The translations under genes were made by a program, and so were the position numbers. Source: CAZBUK01 sp964495085 (lineage in GTDB: Bacteria; Bacteroidota; Ignavibacteria; T3Sed10-11). From it: a stretch of 10,961 bases of DNA. Positions 1 to 7,211 of the stretch are shown piece after piece. The stretch lies in the NCBI GenBank assembly GCA_964495085.1, contig CAZBUK010000106.1, positions 1-10,961 on the forward strand, read 5' to 3'. Under the pieces are notes generated by a model. It made no database searches and was not told the origin of the DNA. It saw only the letters and a program-made list of their open reading frames with translations. How positions within the stretch are numbered: the first letter of the stretch is position 1; every line of letters begins with the position of its first letter.

Positions 1-924
1 GACTATGCCATAGCCAAGAGAAGTAAGGGAGTGTATCTCAGGGAAAGGATGATGCGGCTCCTTCTACCTCTGGCCGTCGGGATGCTTTTTATCATCCCTC
101 CGCAGGTTTATCTGGAGAGACTTACCAATGGACAGATCGCCGGCGGATACTTCGAGTTTTGGCCGATGCAAGCCTTTATCGGGATATATCCTGAAGGAAA
201 TCTGTCCTGGCATCACTTATGGTTTCTGCCCTATCTCCTCCTGTTCTCGCTTGTATTGGCTCCTGTGTTTCTTTATTTGAGAACCCACCCGGCGGCTTTT
301 CCGCTGAGGGCGATCCGGAGACTTGCCGTCAAACCTTTAGGACTGTTCTGGTTAATTATCCCCCTGTATCTGTGGGAGAGTCTTTTAGAACCGTTTTTTC
401 CATCCACCCACGCATTAGTCGGTGATTGGTTCAATATTATAAATTATCTCACTTTCTTCTTCTACGGATACCTGTTGATATCTGCACGGGAGGTTTTCTG
501 GAAAACCGTGACCGACAGGAGACACACCTATCTGTATTGCGGAATCGTGGGATTTACGTTATTGATCGGTCTGCGGCTCATATTTGACGATTCTATGCCG
601 GTTCATTTCACCGAAGCCCTCCTCAAGGTATTCAATCTATGGGCGTGGATTCTAACATTGTTCGGATTTTCGGCGGCGTATATCAATAGACGAAGCTCCA
701 TACTGTCCTATGCAAATGAGGCCGTCTATCCTTTTTATATCATGCATCAGACAGTCATTCTCATACTCGGGTATTATCTAATGCATGTAGAATTGGAATT
801 CTTTTCGAAGTTTATATTGATGGTAACCGGTACGTTCGGGATTAGCTGGGTGATATATGAATTTGGAATAAGGAGGTGGGTTATTATAAGGCCATTGTTC
901 GGTCTTAAAATATCGAATCGATAA
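1..924 (+). CDS. Acyltransferase-3 family membrane protein (MdoC/OpgC-like), 5' end missing
   Basis: The frame is open from base 1 (first codons read DYAIAKRSKG), so the gene enters from outside the window; the GTG at 31 is probably an internal Val. The visible 307 residues are very hydrophobic, with about eight likely membrane segments. Family hallmarks are an R-x-x-RLLLP stretch near codons 26-33, the HHLWFLPYLL segment at codons 71-80 and a late YPFYIMHQTVI helix near codons 243-253. All are typical of acyltransferase-3 proteins, which transfer acetyl, succinyl or similar groups from the cytoplasm to exported glycans. The usual N-terminal helix with the proposed catalytic His lies off the window. 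The acceptor cannot be told; periplasmic glucan, O-antigen or exopolysaccharide are possibilities. G+C is low in places (19 of 60 bases in 421-480) compared with uvrA next door. It converges on uvrA. The family call is fairly sure, the substrate unknown. Confidence 0.82.
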   Translation, partial: DYAIAKRSKGVYLRERMMRLLLPLAVGMLFIIPPQVYLERLTNGQIAGGYFEFWPMQAFIGIYPEGNLSWHHLWFLPYLLLFSLVLAPVFLYLRTHPAAFPLRAIRRLAVKPLGLFWLIIPLYLWESLLEPFFPSTHALVGDWFNIINYLTFFFYGYLLISAREVFWKTVTDRRHTYLYCGIVGFTLLIGLRLIFDDSMPVHFTEALLKVFNLWAWILTLFGFSAAYINRRSSILSYANEAVYPFYIMHQTVILILGYYLMHVELEFFSKFILMVTGTFGISWVIYEFGIRRWVIIRPLFGLKISNR

Positions 925-976
925 AGCGTCACCGTTCCTCACCGGAACTCAAATGAAAAATAATCACAGTTCGGTT

Positions 977-1018
977 CCTGTCTCCTGTCTCCTGACTCCT
1001 GATCCCCGACCTCCGACC
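977..1018. repeat. Degenerate 7-bp tandem repeat between convergent genes
   Basis: Six consecutive 7-base units can be read in phase: cctgtct, cctgtct, cctgact, cctgatc, cccgacc, tccgacc. The first two are identical and the later ones drift. One strand is almost pure pyrimidine apart from scattered G and A. The array ends 6 bases before the uvrA stop codon at 1025-1027, in the shared 3' gap of the acyltransferase gene and uvrA. I see no strong hairpin plus T-run terminator in this gap. It may be a simple-sequence array formed by slippage, or one copy of a family dispersed in the genome. Confidence 0.6.
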
Positions 1019-1024
1019 TACACC

Positions 1025-3904
1025 CTACTTCCCCCTCCGCCTCCGCTCCGGCGCCGGAACCTCCACTCCTTCGCGCTGCAATACGTCGCGCAGGAACTGT
1101 CCGGTATATGAATGCCCTACCGAAGCGACCTCCTCAGGCGTCCCGGCCGTAACAACGGCTCCTCCCCCCTTACCCCCTTCGGGTCCGAGGTCTATGATAT
1201 GGTCTGCGGTTTTAATGACATCAAGATTATGTTCGATCACGATCACCGTATTCCCCTTGTCGGCCAATTGATTTAGAACGGAGAGTAGCATGCGAGTGTC
1301 TTCGAAGTGCAGGCCGGTCGTGGGCTCATCGAGGATATAGACCGTGTTTCCCGTTCCGACCTTCGAGAGTTCGGTCGACAGTTTAACCCGCTGCGCCTCT
1401 CCGCCGGAGATGGTTGTCGCCTGTTGTCCGAGGCGAATATATCCAAGTCCCACGTCATAGAGCGTCTGCAATTTCCGCTTGATCCGGGGAAGCTCCGAAA
1501 AGAATTCGAGGGCTTCGGAGACGGTCATAGAGAGCACATCCGCGATGGAGGCGTTTTTATATTGAACGTCAAGCGTCTCCCGGTTGTATCGCCTCCCCCG
1601 GCAGACGTCGCATGTGACGTACACGTCGGGTAGAAAATTCATCTCGATCTTTTTAACCCCGTCCCCCTCGCATTCCTCGCATCGTCCGCCTTTAACATTG
1701 AAGCTGAACCTGCCGGGCTTATAACCTCTCAGCTTGGCTTCGGGTAATTGGGCATAGAGATCGCGAACGAGTGTGAACAATCCGGTATACGTCGCCGGAT
1801 TCGATCGGGGAGTCCGGCCTATCGGCGACTGGTCTATCTCGATAATCTTATCGATATGCTCGATGCCTTCGATTTTTCGGTGCAGCAGCGGCGTGACAAT
1901 AGACCCGTATATTTCCCGCTGGAGGACGGGAACGAGCGTTTCGTTTAACAGAGAGGATTTACCCGAACCGCTCACGCCGGTAACGCAAATGAACTTACCG
2001 AGAGGAAATTCAACGTCTATCGACCGCAGGTTATTGCCCGATGCGCCGACGATCTTAAGTTTCTTTCCGTTGCCTTTTCTGCGGACCGGCGGTGTGTGTA
2101 TCCGTTTGCTGCCGCGGAGATATTCAACCGTCAGCGACTTCCCGTCGATCCCGCCGGGCGGTCCTGCGCTGACGAGGTATCCTCCATGCTCGCCCGCGCC
2201 GGGACCCAGGTCGATGATGTGGTCTGCGTGGTCGATCATCTCCCGGTCGTGTTCGACAACGATAATCGTATTACCGAGATCCCGAAGAGATTTCAGAGAG
2301 TCGATGAGCTTTATATTGTCGCGCTGATGCAGCCCGATGCTCGGTTCGTCGAGAATATACGTCACGCCGACGAGCTGTGAACCTATCTGAGTCGCCAGGC
2401 GTATCCGCTGCGCTTCACCGCCCGAGAGCGTTTTTGCGGATCGGTCGAGCGTCAGATAACCCAGACCGACGTTCAGCATGAAAGCGAGACGGCTTGCTAT
2501 TTCCTGCAGCACCTGATGCGCAATGACTGCCTGTCTCTCGGGGAGGGTTAGATCCCGCAGGAGCACAAGAGCGTCCCAGAGATGCAGTTGAACTATGTCC
2601 CGGATAGTTAACTCCTTCCCCGATACGTCGACCAGGCGAACCGCGAGACTTTCTTTCCGCAGGCGTCCCCCTTTGCACTGTTCGCAGCGTTGAATAGCCA
2701 TGAAGGATTCGACCCATTCGCGTATGTTTCCCGAGCTGGTCTCCTCAAAATAATTTTTAAGCGTTTCGAGGAGCCCTACATAGCGATGTCGATAGACTAC
2801 CGAACGTTTGTTCGCGTAGACGTATTCAACCTCGAACTTCTCGTCTCCGGCGCCGTTGAGCAATATATCCAGCTGCTTCTTTCTCAGCTTTCGGATCGGC
2901 TTATCGAAATCGATTCCGTATTTTTTCGATACGGCCCGGACCTGGCTGTACAGCCATGTCGATCTCGGCTTGCCGAGCGGAGCGATGCCTCCCGCAGATA
3001 TACTTTTCGAGTCGTCGGGGATAATGAGATTTATATCGAATTCCCTTTTCTCTCCCAGCCCCTCGCAGGCTTCGCACCATCCGTACGGAGAGTTGAAGCT
3101 GAATGAATTCGGCGCAGGTTCGGGATAGCTTATCCCGCATACATCGCACGCAAAATGCTTGCTGAGGAGCAAGTCCGCAGCGCCGTCGTTGGCGATCAGG
3201 ATCCCGTTGCCGTATTCGAGGGCGACCTCGACCGAATCCGCGAGCCGGCTTCTGTTCTTCAGAGAAGGCTCGAGCCGGTCGATCACGATCTCGATATCAT
3301 GTATTTTATACCGGTTGGCCTTCATCTCCGGTTTTATCTCGCGCACTTCGCCGTCGAGACGGACACGGAGGAAGCCGTCCTTACGGATTTGTTCGAATAA
3401 TTCGCGATAATGCCCCTTCCTCCCCTTTACCACCGGACTCATGACCGTGAGCGTTTTTCCGCCGCTCCATTCGATGATCCGGTCTATAATCTGATCGACG
3501 CTCTGTTTCCGAACCGGCCTTCCGCATTTATAACAGTGCTGGGTCCCGGCGCGGGAGAACAGCAGTCTGAGATAATCATACACCTCGGTCACGGTGCCGA
3601 CGGTCGATCGCGGATTGTGGCTGATGGTTTTTTGTTCGATCGAGATCGAAGGACTCAATCCTTCTATGTAATCCACGTCCGGTTTTTCCATCATGCCGAC
3701 GAACTGACGCGCGTATGCAGACATGGTTTCGACGTACCTGCGCTGTCCCTCGGCATACACGGTATCGAACGCAAGGGAAGATTTGCCCGATCCGGATAAT
3801 CCCGTAATCACGACGAGTTTATCCCGCGGTATATCGACGTCGATGTTCTTCAGATTATGTTCCCGCGCTCCGCGTATTACGATCGCGTTGTTCTCTTCGT
3901 GCAT
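1025..3904 (-). CDS. uvrA: UvrA, excinuclease ABC subunit A (nucleotide excision repair)
   Basis: The 959-residue product has full family length. UvrA is a cytoplasmic ABC-type ATPase dimer that finds bulky DNA lesions and loads UvrB, which then recruits UvrC. Both ATPase modules are complete: Walker A at 35-43 (GLSGSGKSS) and 643-651 (GVSGSGKSS); signatures LSGGEAQR at 493-500 and ISGGEAQR at 832-839; Walker B at 515-522 (TYILDEPS) and 855-862 (VYILDEPT). Zinc ligands are C253/C256/C277/C280 and C742/C745/C765/C768. Extra CxxC pairs are at 124/127 and 407/410. The start is an ATG at 3904-3902 that gives the expected N-terminus (IVIRGAREHNLKNI); I see no clear Shine-Dalgarno before it. The chitobiase gene lies 71 bp upstream on the same strand with no evident terminator between, so some read-through is possible. 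I see no SOS box. The C-terminus ends in a basic RRRRGK tail. Confidence 0.98.
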   Translation of the reverse strand: MHEENNAIVIRGAREHNLKNIDVDIPRDKLVVITGLSGSGKSSLAFDTVYAEGQRRYVETMSAYARQFVGMMEKPDVDYIEGLSPSISIEQKTISHNPRSTVGTVTEVYDYLRLLFSRAGTQHCYKCGRPVRKQSVDQIIDRIIEWSGGKTLTVMSPVVKGRKGHYRELFEQIRKDGFLRVRLDGEVREIKPEMKANRYKIHDIEIVIDRLEPSLKNRSRLADSVEVALEYGNGILIANDGAADLLLSKHFACDVCGISYPEPAPNSFSFNSPYGWCEACEGLGEKREFDINLIIPDDSKSISAGGIAPLGKPRSTWLYSQVRAVSKKYGIDFDKPIRKLRKKQLDILLNGAGDEKFEVEYVYANKRSVVYRHRYVGLLETLKNYFEETSSGNIREWVESFMAIQRCEQCKGGRLRKESLAVRLVDVSGKELTIRDIVQLHLWDALVLLRDLTLPERQAVIAHQVLQEIASRLAFMLNVGLGYLTLDRSAKTLSGGEAQRIRLATQIGSQLVGVTYILDEPSIGLHQRDNIKLIDSLKSLRDLGNTIIVVEHDREMIDHADHIIDLGPGAGEHGGYLVSAGPPGGIDGKSLTVEYLRGSKRIHTPPVRRKGNGKKLKIVGASGNNLRSIDVEFPLGKFICVTGVSGSGKSSLLNETLVPVLQREIYGSIVTPLLHRKIEGIEHIDKIIEIDQSPIGRTPRSNPATYTGLFTLVRDLYAQLPEAKLRGYKPGRFSFNVKGGRCEECEGDGVKKIEMNFLPDVYVTCDVCRGRRYNRETLDVQYKNASIADVLSMTVSEALEFFSELPRIKRKLQTLYDVGLGYIRLGQQATTISGGEAQRVKLSTELSKVGTGNTVYILDEPTTGLHFEDTRMLLSVLNQLADKGNTVIVIEHNLDVIKTADHIIDLGPEGGKGGGAVVTAGTPEEVASVGHSYTGQFLRDVLQREGVEVPAPERRRRGK

Positions 3905-3975
3905 GATAGGTATCGGGTTATCGGAGATGAATAACCTGTTAAAGTAGGTAATTTCGAAAAGAGATTCAATCGGAA

Positions 3976-6725
3976 TTATTCAAGAATCGAAGTGCGGCTC
4001 GATCTGCCTGCGGCATCGAATGATTTCAGCCTGACAGTTCCGGTAAAGGGAACCGGATCGTCGTAAACGGGAGAGAGTCCGTCGGGCTCGGCGCCGTCGG
4101 TCGTATACCGGATGATGAGACCGGGAAATTCGACGTTTGCTTTGAGAAAACCCTCCTCGACCATCGCGCCGGGCAGCGGCAGGCGGTAGATATACCCTCC
4201 GTAAATAAAGCTGAGCCGGGGGAGTTCTTTTACCGCCAGCGTGTTCGCGAAAATATTCCATTCGTTTCGAATGAGCTCCTCCCTGATCGCGACGTCCCGG
4301 ATGTTCTCCCATGGACGTTCCGCTCCCCATGCGCGTTCGGCAAAGCCGAGCAGTTTCGGAAGCAGGTGATATTCGAGCATCTCGTTCCCCCTGACGGTCT
4401 CGCCCCATAATTGGGCCTGAAGTCCGATAATGTTTCGCCGAGCAGCAGGTCGCAGCCGGACCATATTCTTAAATTCCCGATCCGTATCGATTGGGCTCCC
4501 CATATTCGTCTTATAGGTAGTCTTGAAAAAATCGAAGGGAGCGAACGTCCATGCATTCCGGGTATTCACGAACCCTCCCCAGTACAGTCCGGGCTCCTCA
4601 GGATCGTTATCGTTAGCGAGATCGAAATAGAAATTGGTCACGTTGCAGAGAATAACCGGGTAGCCCGCATTCGCCATGCGATACCCGAGATCGGCATTGT
4701 CGAAGAGATTATTCCAGATATACGGCACCACGTTGCCCCGTGCGAATTCGGGATTGGGATGGTACGTGCCGTCCGGAGCTTTCGTGAGCCCGACCTCCTC
4801 CCATCCGTGTATCTGTATGGCTTTGCCTGCGAGGCGTCTGTTGAGTTCGCGGAAGAAATATATCTGTAAATTTTTCGGATCGTCTATCCCGGGAAGCGTC
4901 TCAAGAAGCGCGGCTGCCATGGGAGATAACGTCCACGCGCCTTCGGGCACTTCGTCGCCGCCGGTGTGAAATATTTCGAGTTTCAGTCCGGCCTGCTCGT
5001 ACAAGCGCGCTATCTCGTCCACTACTTTTTCATAGAACCGGTATGTCGATTCCCGGGCGACGCTGACGACATTGTCATTGAACGACTGAGCCGAAAAATA
5101 TACCGACCGGTCTTCCGGATCGATGAGCCGGTACATTTCCGCCTCCTCCTCCCTGCCTTCTGCAAAGAGGCGTTGATAACGCGCTTCCATCGATTTTATG
5201 GCCGCGCGCGCATGGCCGGGGAAGTTCACAGCAGGGATAACTCTGACATGCCGCGCCTTTGCATAATTCAGTATTTCCACAAAATCCTGTTTTGAGTAAT
5301 ACCCGCTGCCGAAGGTTTCCGGAGCATAAGCCATGGGTCCTGACCCATAGGCGGGATGTACCCCGGCCTCCGCAGGACTTCCGAGATGCTCCCGTTTCGC
5401 ACCGATCCCGGTCAATTCCGGCAGACCGTCGATCTCGATGCGCCACCCCTCGTCCTCCGTCAGGTGGAGCAGCAGGTGATTGATTTTATAGAAGGATAAA
5501 ATATCGATTATTCTGAAGAGAGTTTCTTTGGTTTGGAAATTCCGGCTCACATCGATATGCTGACTTCGATGATGGAATCGCGGAGCGTCTTCGATTTCGA
5601 GATACCCGATGGAGATCGTCTGCTGCCGGTTCATGTAAACATCGAGCGGTACCACGGCAAGTAGACTTTGAATGCCGTAGAATACCCCGGCGGGATCGCT
5701 CCCCTGAATAGAGACGCCATCGCCTCCGATGCTCAAGCGGTACGCTTCGCGGGAGACGCCGTTCACGCTCACGGAACCGAGAGAGAGATGAATCCCGCCT
5801 TCGGCCGAAGTCGTCTCGGAAGTATGAAATTCCGATCCGGTCAATGAGGCAAGCCGCTCTCTTAGGAATCCGGCCTCGTTCTGCAAGCCATGGACGTAGG
5901 TTACCGGAGTATNNNNNNNNNNNNNNNNNNNNNNNNNNNNNNNNNNNNNNNNNNNNNNNNNNNNNNNNNNNNNNNNNNNNNNNNNNNNNNNNNNNNNNNN
6001 NNNNNNNNNNNNTCTCTTAGGAATCCGGCCTCGTTCTGCAAGCCATGGACGTAGGTTACCGGAGTATCTCCCGTTATCTCGAAGCTTCCCTCCGCTTCAA
6101 CGATCTTCACCGGCGAGGGGATGAGTTTCAGAAGCGACTCTGAATCTATCGGATACACGGAGAGGTTTTCGTGGTATCGTTGCCCCGGACCGGGCAGCGG
6201 TTCACGGTCTGCTCTACCCCTCAGAATTTGTTCTTTCCTGACGAACGGTTCGACGAAGTACTGTGCGACCTGTACGGTATCCGCTTCATTGCCGTTCCCG
6301 TCGAAGAAAACGAAATATAATCCTTCGGGCGCATCGGATTCCTTCACGATAGAATATGAACCGAAGAAACGAACATCGACTTGCCCTCCGGGCGGGAGCG
6401 AAAAATTCTCAGCCGGCGCCATCCGGTACCAATCGCCGCTGAGATGCTCGACAATGGCGGGTTGCGCTACGGAATCGGGAAGAATCCGTCTCGATGCCAT
6501 ACTGAAAAACAAATTCCAGTTTGAATCCGATAAGGTGAGATTGCCATGATTCGACAGCTGAAAGCGCGCTTCGAATCCGCTCTCTCCTCCGGTGAAATTG
6601 GTCACCAGCTCCCAGTGAACGGATATGTGCTTCGCACCGGCGAACGGGCCTTCGGAAGACGGAACGCAGGAAAAAGTCAGGAACGAGATCAGGAAAATGA
6701 TGATCAACGGGAAACGGGAACGCAT
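3976..6725 (-). CDS. GH20 beta-N-acetylhexosaminidase (chitobiase-type lipoprotein), interrupted by a false gap
   Basis: Removes terminal N-acetylglucosamine (or GalNAc) from chitobiose and related glycans by substrate-assisted catalysis. As written the gene is split by 100 N; merging the 55-bp copies on each side gives one frame of 864 residues. The start is the ATG at 6725-6723, with AGAGG (6737-6733) 7 bases upstream; it yields a basic, hydrophobic signal ending LTFSC (Cys20), a weak lipobox. An in-frame start at 6917 would add 64 residues and bury the signal, so I reject it. Merged-protein domains: CHB_HEX-like N-terminal domain about 30-165, GH20b about 200-340, catalytic barrel about 340-760, and Ig-like CHB_HEX_C about 788-864. 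Motifs: HLTEDEGW at 369-376, NFPGHARAAI at 449-458, HTGGDE with the catalytic pair D539-E540, and QAQLWGE at 718-724. This is the Serratia chitobiase architecture; as I recall, that enzyme's catalytic pair is also numbered 539-540. It probably acts in the periplasm or on the outer membrane. Confidence 0.93.
5858..5912. repeat. 55-bp direct repeat, left copy at the gap edge
   Basis: This sequence, beginning tctcttagga and ending accggagtat, abuts the first N at 5913. It is repeated without a mismatch at 6013-6067. Both copies encode the same peptide of the chitobiase (GLQNEAGFLR region). A shared end of exactly 55 bases is what de Bruijn graph assemblers with k=55 leave at neighbouring contigs, so this is probably one locus written twice. 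Confidence 0.97.
5913..6012. other. Assembly gap, 100 N placeholder
   Basis: Exactly 100 N, the conventional length for a gap of unknown size. It falls inside the chitobiase gene. The flanking 55-bp sequences are identical, which implies that the contigs overlap and that the true missing length is zero. Removing 155 bases (N run plus one copy) restores a single open frame across the site. Confidence 0.97.
6013..6067. repeat. 55-bp direct repeat, right copy at the gap edge
   Basis: Starts immediately after the last N and matches 5858-5912 base for base; the sequences differ beyond both outer ends. It belongs to the 5' part of the chitobiase gene. See the left copy for the interpretation as an unmerged contig overlap. 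Confidence 0.97.
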
Positions 6726-6732
6726 GGGGATG

Positions 6733-6737
6733 CCTCT
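6733..6737 (-). promoter_or_regulatory. Shine-Dalgarno of the chitobiase gene
   Basis: On the minus strand AGAGG stands 7 bases before the ATG at 6725-6723. It decides the start in favour of the lipoprotein form over the upstream in-frame ATG at 6917. Confidence 0.6.
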
Positions 6738-6885
6738 GTTTGAAATTGAGGGGATTTTGTCGGAGTTTACTGAGAGTCTACTATCTGCGGTAGTATGAAA
6801 GTTCATGACAGGTAATATACAAAAGAATCCGAAAATATAATCGTACCGCGGGCCGGCAGGGAGAGGAACGTCGTAATCTTCAGCG

Positions 6886-6898
6886 ATACCGCCGGTAT
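6886..6898. repeat. 13-bp perfect palindrome around a central C (operator-like)
   Basis: ATACCG-C-CGGTAT. Half-sites of six bases around one central base suit a dimeric DNA-binding protein better than an RNA hairpin, since no loop is left. It is 161 bp upstream of the chitobiase start and over 300 bp before the kinase start. No regulator gene is in the window, so an operator role is only a guess. Confidence 0.3.
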
Positions 6899-6940
6899 AC
6901 ACGGAAAATTGAATCATAGATTGGAATCGCTCATGAGACG

Positions 6941-6960
6941 AGTCGGATTTTACTCCGACT
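6941..6960. repeat. Inverted repeat, 7-bp stem and 6-base loop
   Basis: AGTCGGA, loop TTTTAC, TCCGACT. No T-run follows on either strand, so it does not look like an intrinsic terminator. It sits between the divergent genes, just before an AT-rich stretch. Confidence 0.4.
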
Positions 6961-7054
6961 ATAGAATTGCTAATAATACATTAAGATGCTAAATTCGAAA
7001 AGCGCCCGGAGAGCAACATCACCGAATCCTCCCGGCAAAGGTGGATCGCCTGTT

Positions 7055-7073
7055 CGGGGAGAGTTACTCCCCG
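7055..7073. repeat. Inverted repeat, GC-rich 7-bp stem and 5-base loop
   Basis: CGGGGAG, loop AGTTA, CTCCCCG. If kinase transcription starts near 6995-7010 this would form a stable hairpin in the 5' leader, about 140 bases before the start codon. No T-run follows it. Its role is unknown. Confidence 0.4.
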
Positions 7074-7201
7074 CATCTTCGACGAAACCGAAAGTCCGGA
7101 TACACACTCATCATACCGAAGGCATGACACTGAAAAGGTACACTGCAGAAATAATCTCGCAGGCGCGGAAGCGCAGAAAACGGTGCGGAAAGATTCCCTC
7201 C

Positions 7202-7205
7202 GGAG
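7202..7205 (+). promoter_or_regulatory. Shine-Dalgarno of the kinase gene
   Basis: GGAG stands 6 bases before the ATG at 7212 and supports that start. Confidence 0.6.
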
Positions 7206-7211
7206 CCGCGA

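Larger units (their letters stand above)
6738..7201. other. Divergent intergenic region between the chitobiase and kinase genes
   Basis: About 490 bp separate the two divergent start codons, so promoters for both should lie here. I see no convincing gene: short frames on both strands lack family features and good start signals. The section around 6960-6995 is AT-rich, and TTGCTA (6967-6972), 17 bases, then TAAATT (6990-6995) is a weak plus-strand promoter candidate. The region also holds three short inverted repeats, listed separately. No tRNA or riboswitch was recognised. Confidence 0.55.

Noticed and set aside
934..948. Small hairpin GTTCC-TCACC-GGAAC after the acyltransferase gene as a terminator
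   Set aside because: The stem has only 5 bp and no T-run follows on either strand.
1773..2327. 184-codon open frame on the plus strand inside uvrA
   Set aside because: It is opposite conserved UvrA motifs, low in recognisable protein features and rich in Pro/Ser/Arg as expected from a shadow frame.
3976..5886. Separate 636-residue hexosaminidase starting at a TTG at 5886
   Set aside because: The TTG is an internal Leu codon within the duplicated 55-bp sequence; homology continues upstream through the collapsed gap.
5858..6067. The paired 55-bp repeats as target-site duplication or att sites of an inserted element
   Set aside because: The repeats touch the N run exactly, 100 N is a placeholder length, and merging them restores the gene; a mobile element is not needed to explain this.
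6726..6917. In-frame upstream extension of the chitobiase gene to an ATG at 6917
   Set aside because: It would put 64 residues before a basic-plus-hydrophobic signal ending in Cys, and the ATG at 6725 has a well-placed AGAGG. The extension lies in the promoter region.
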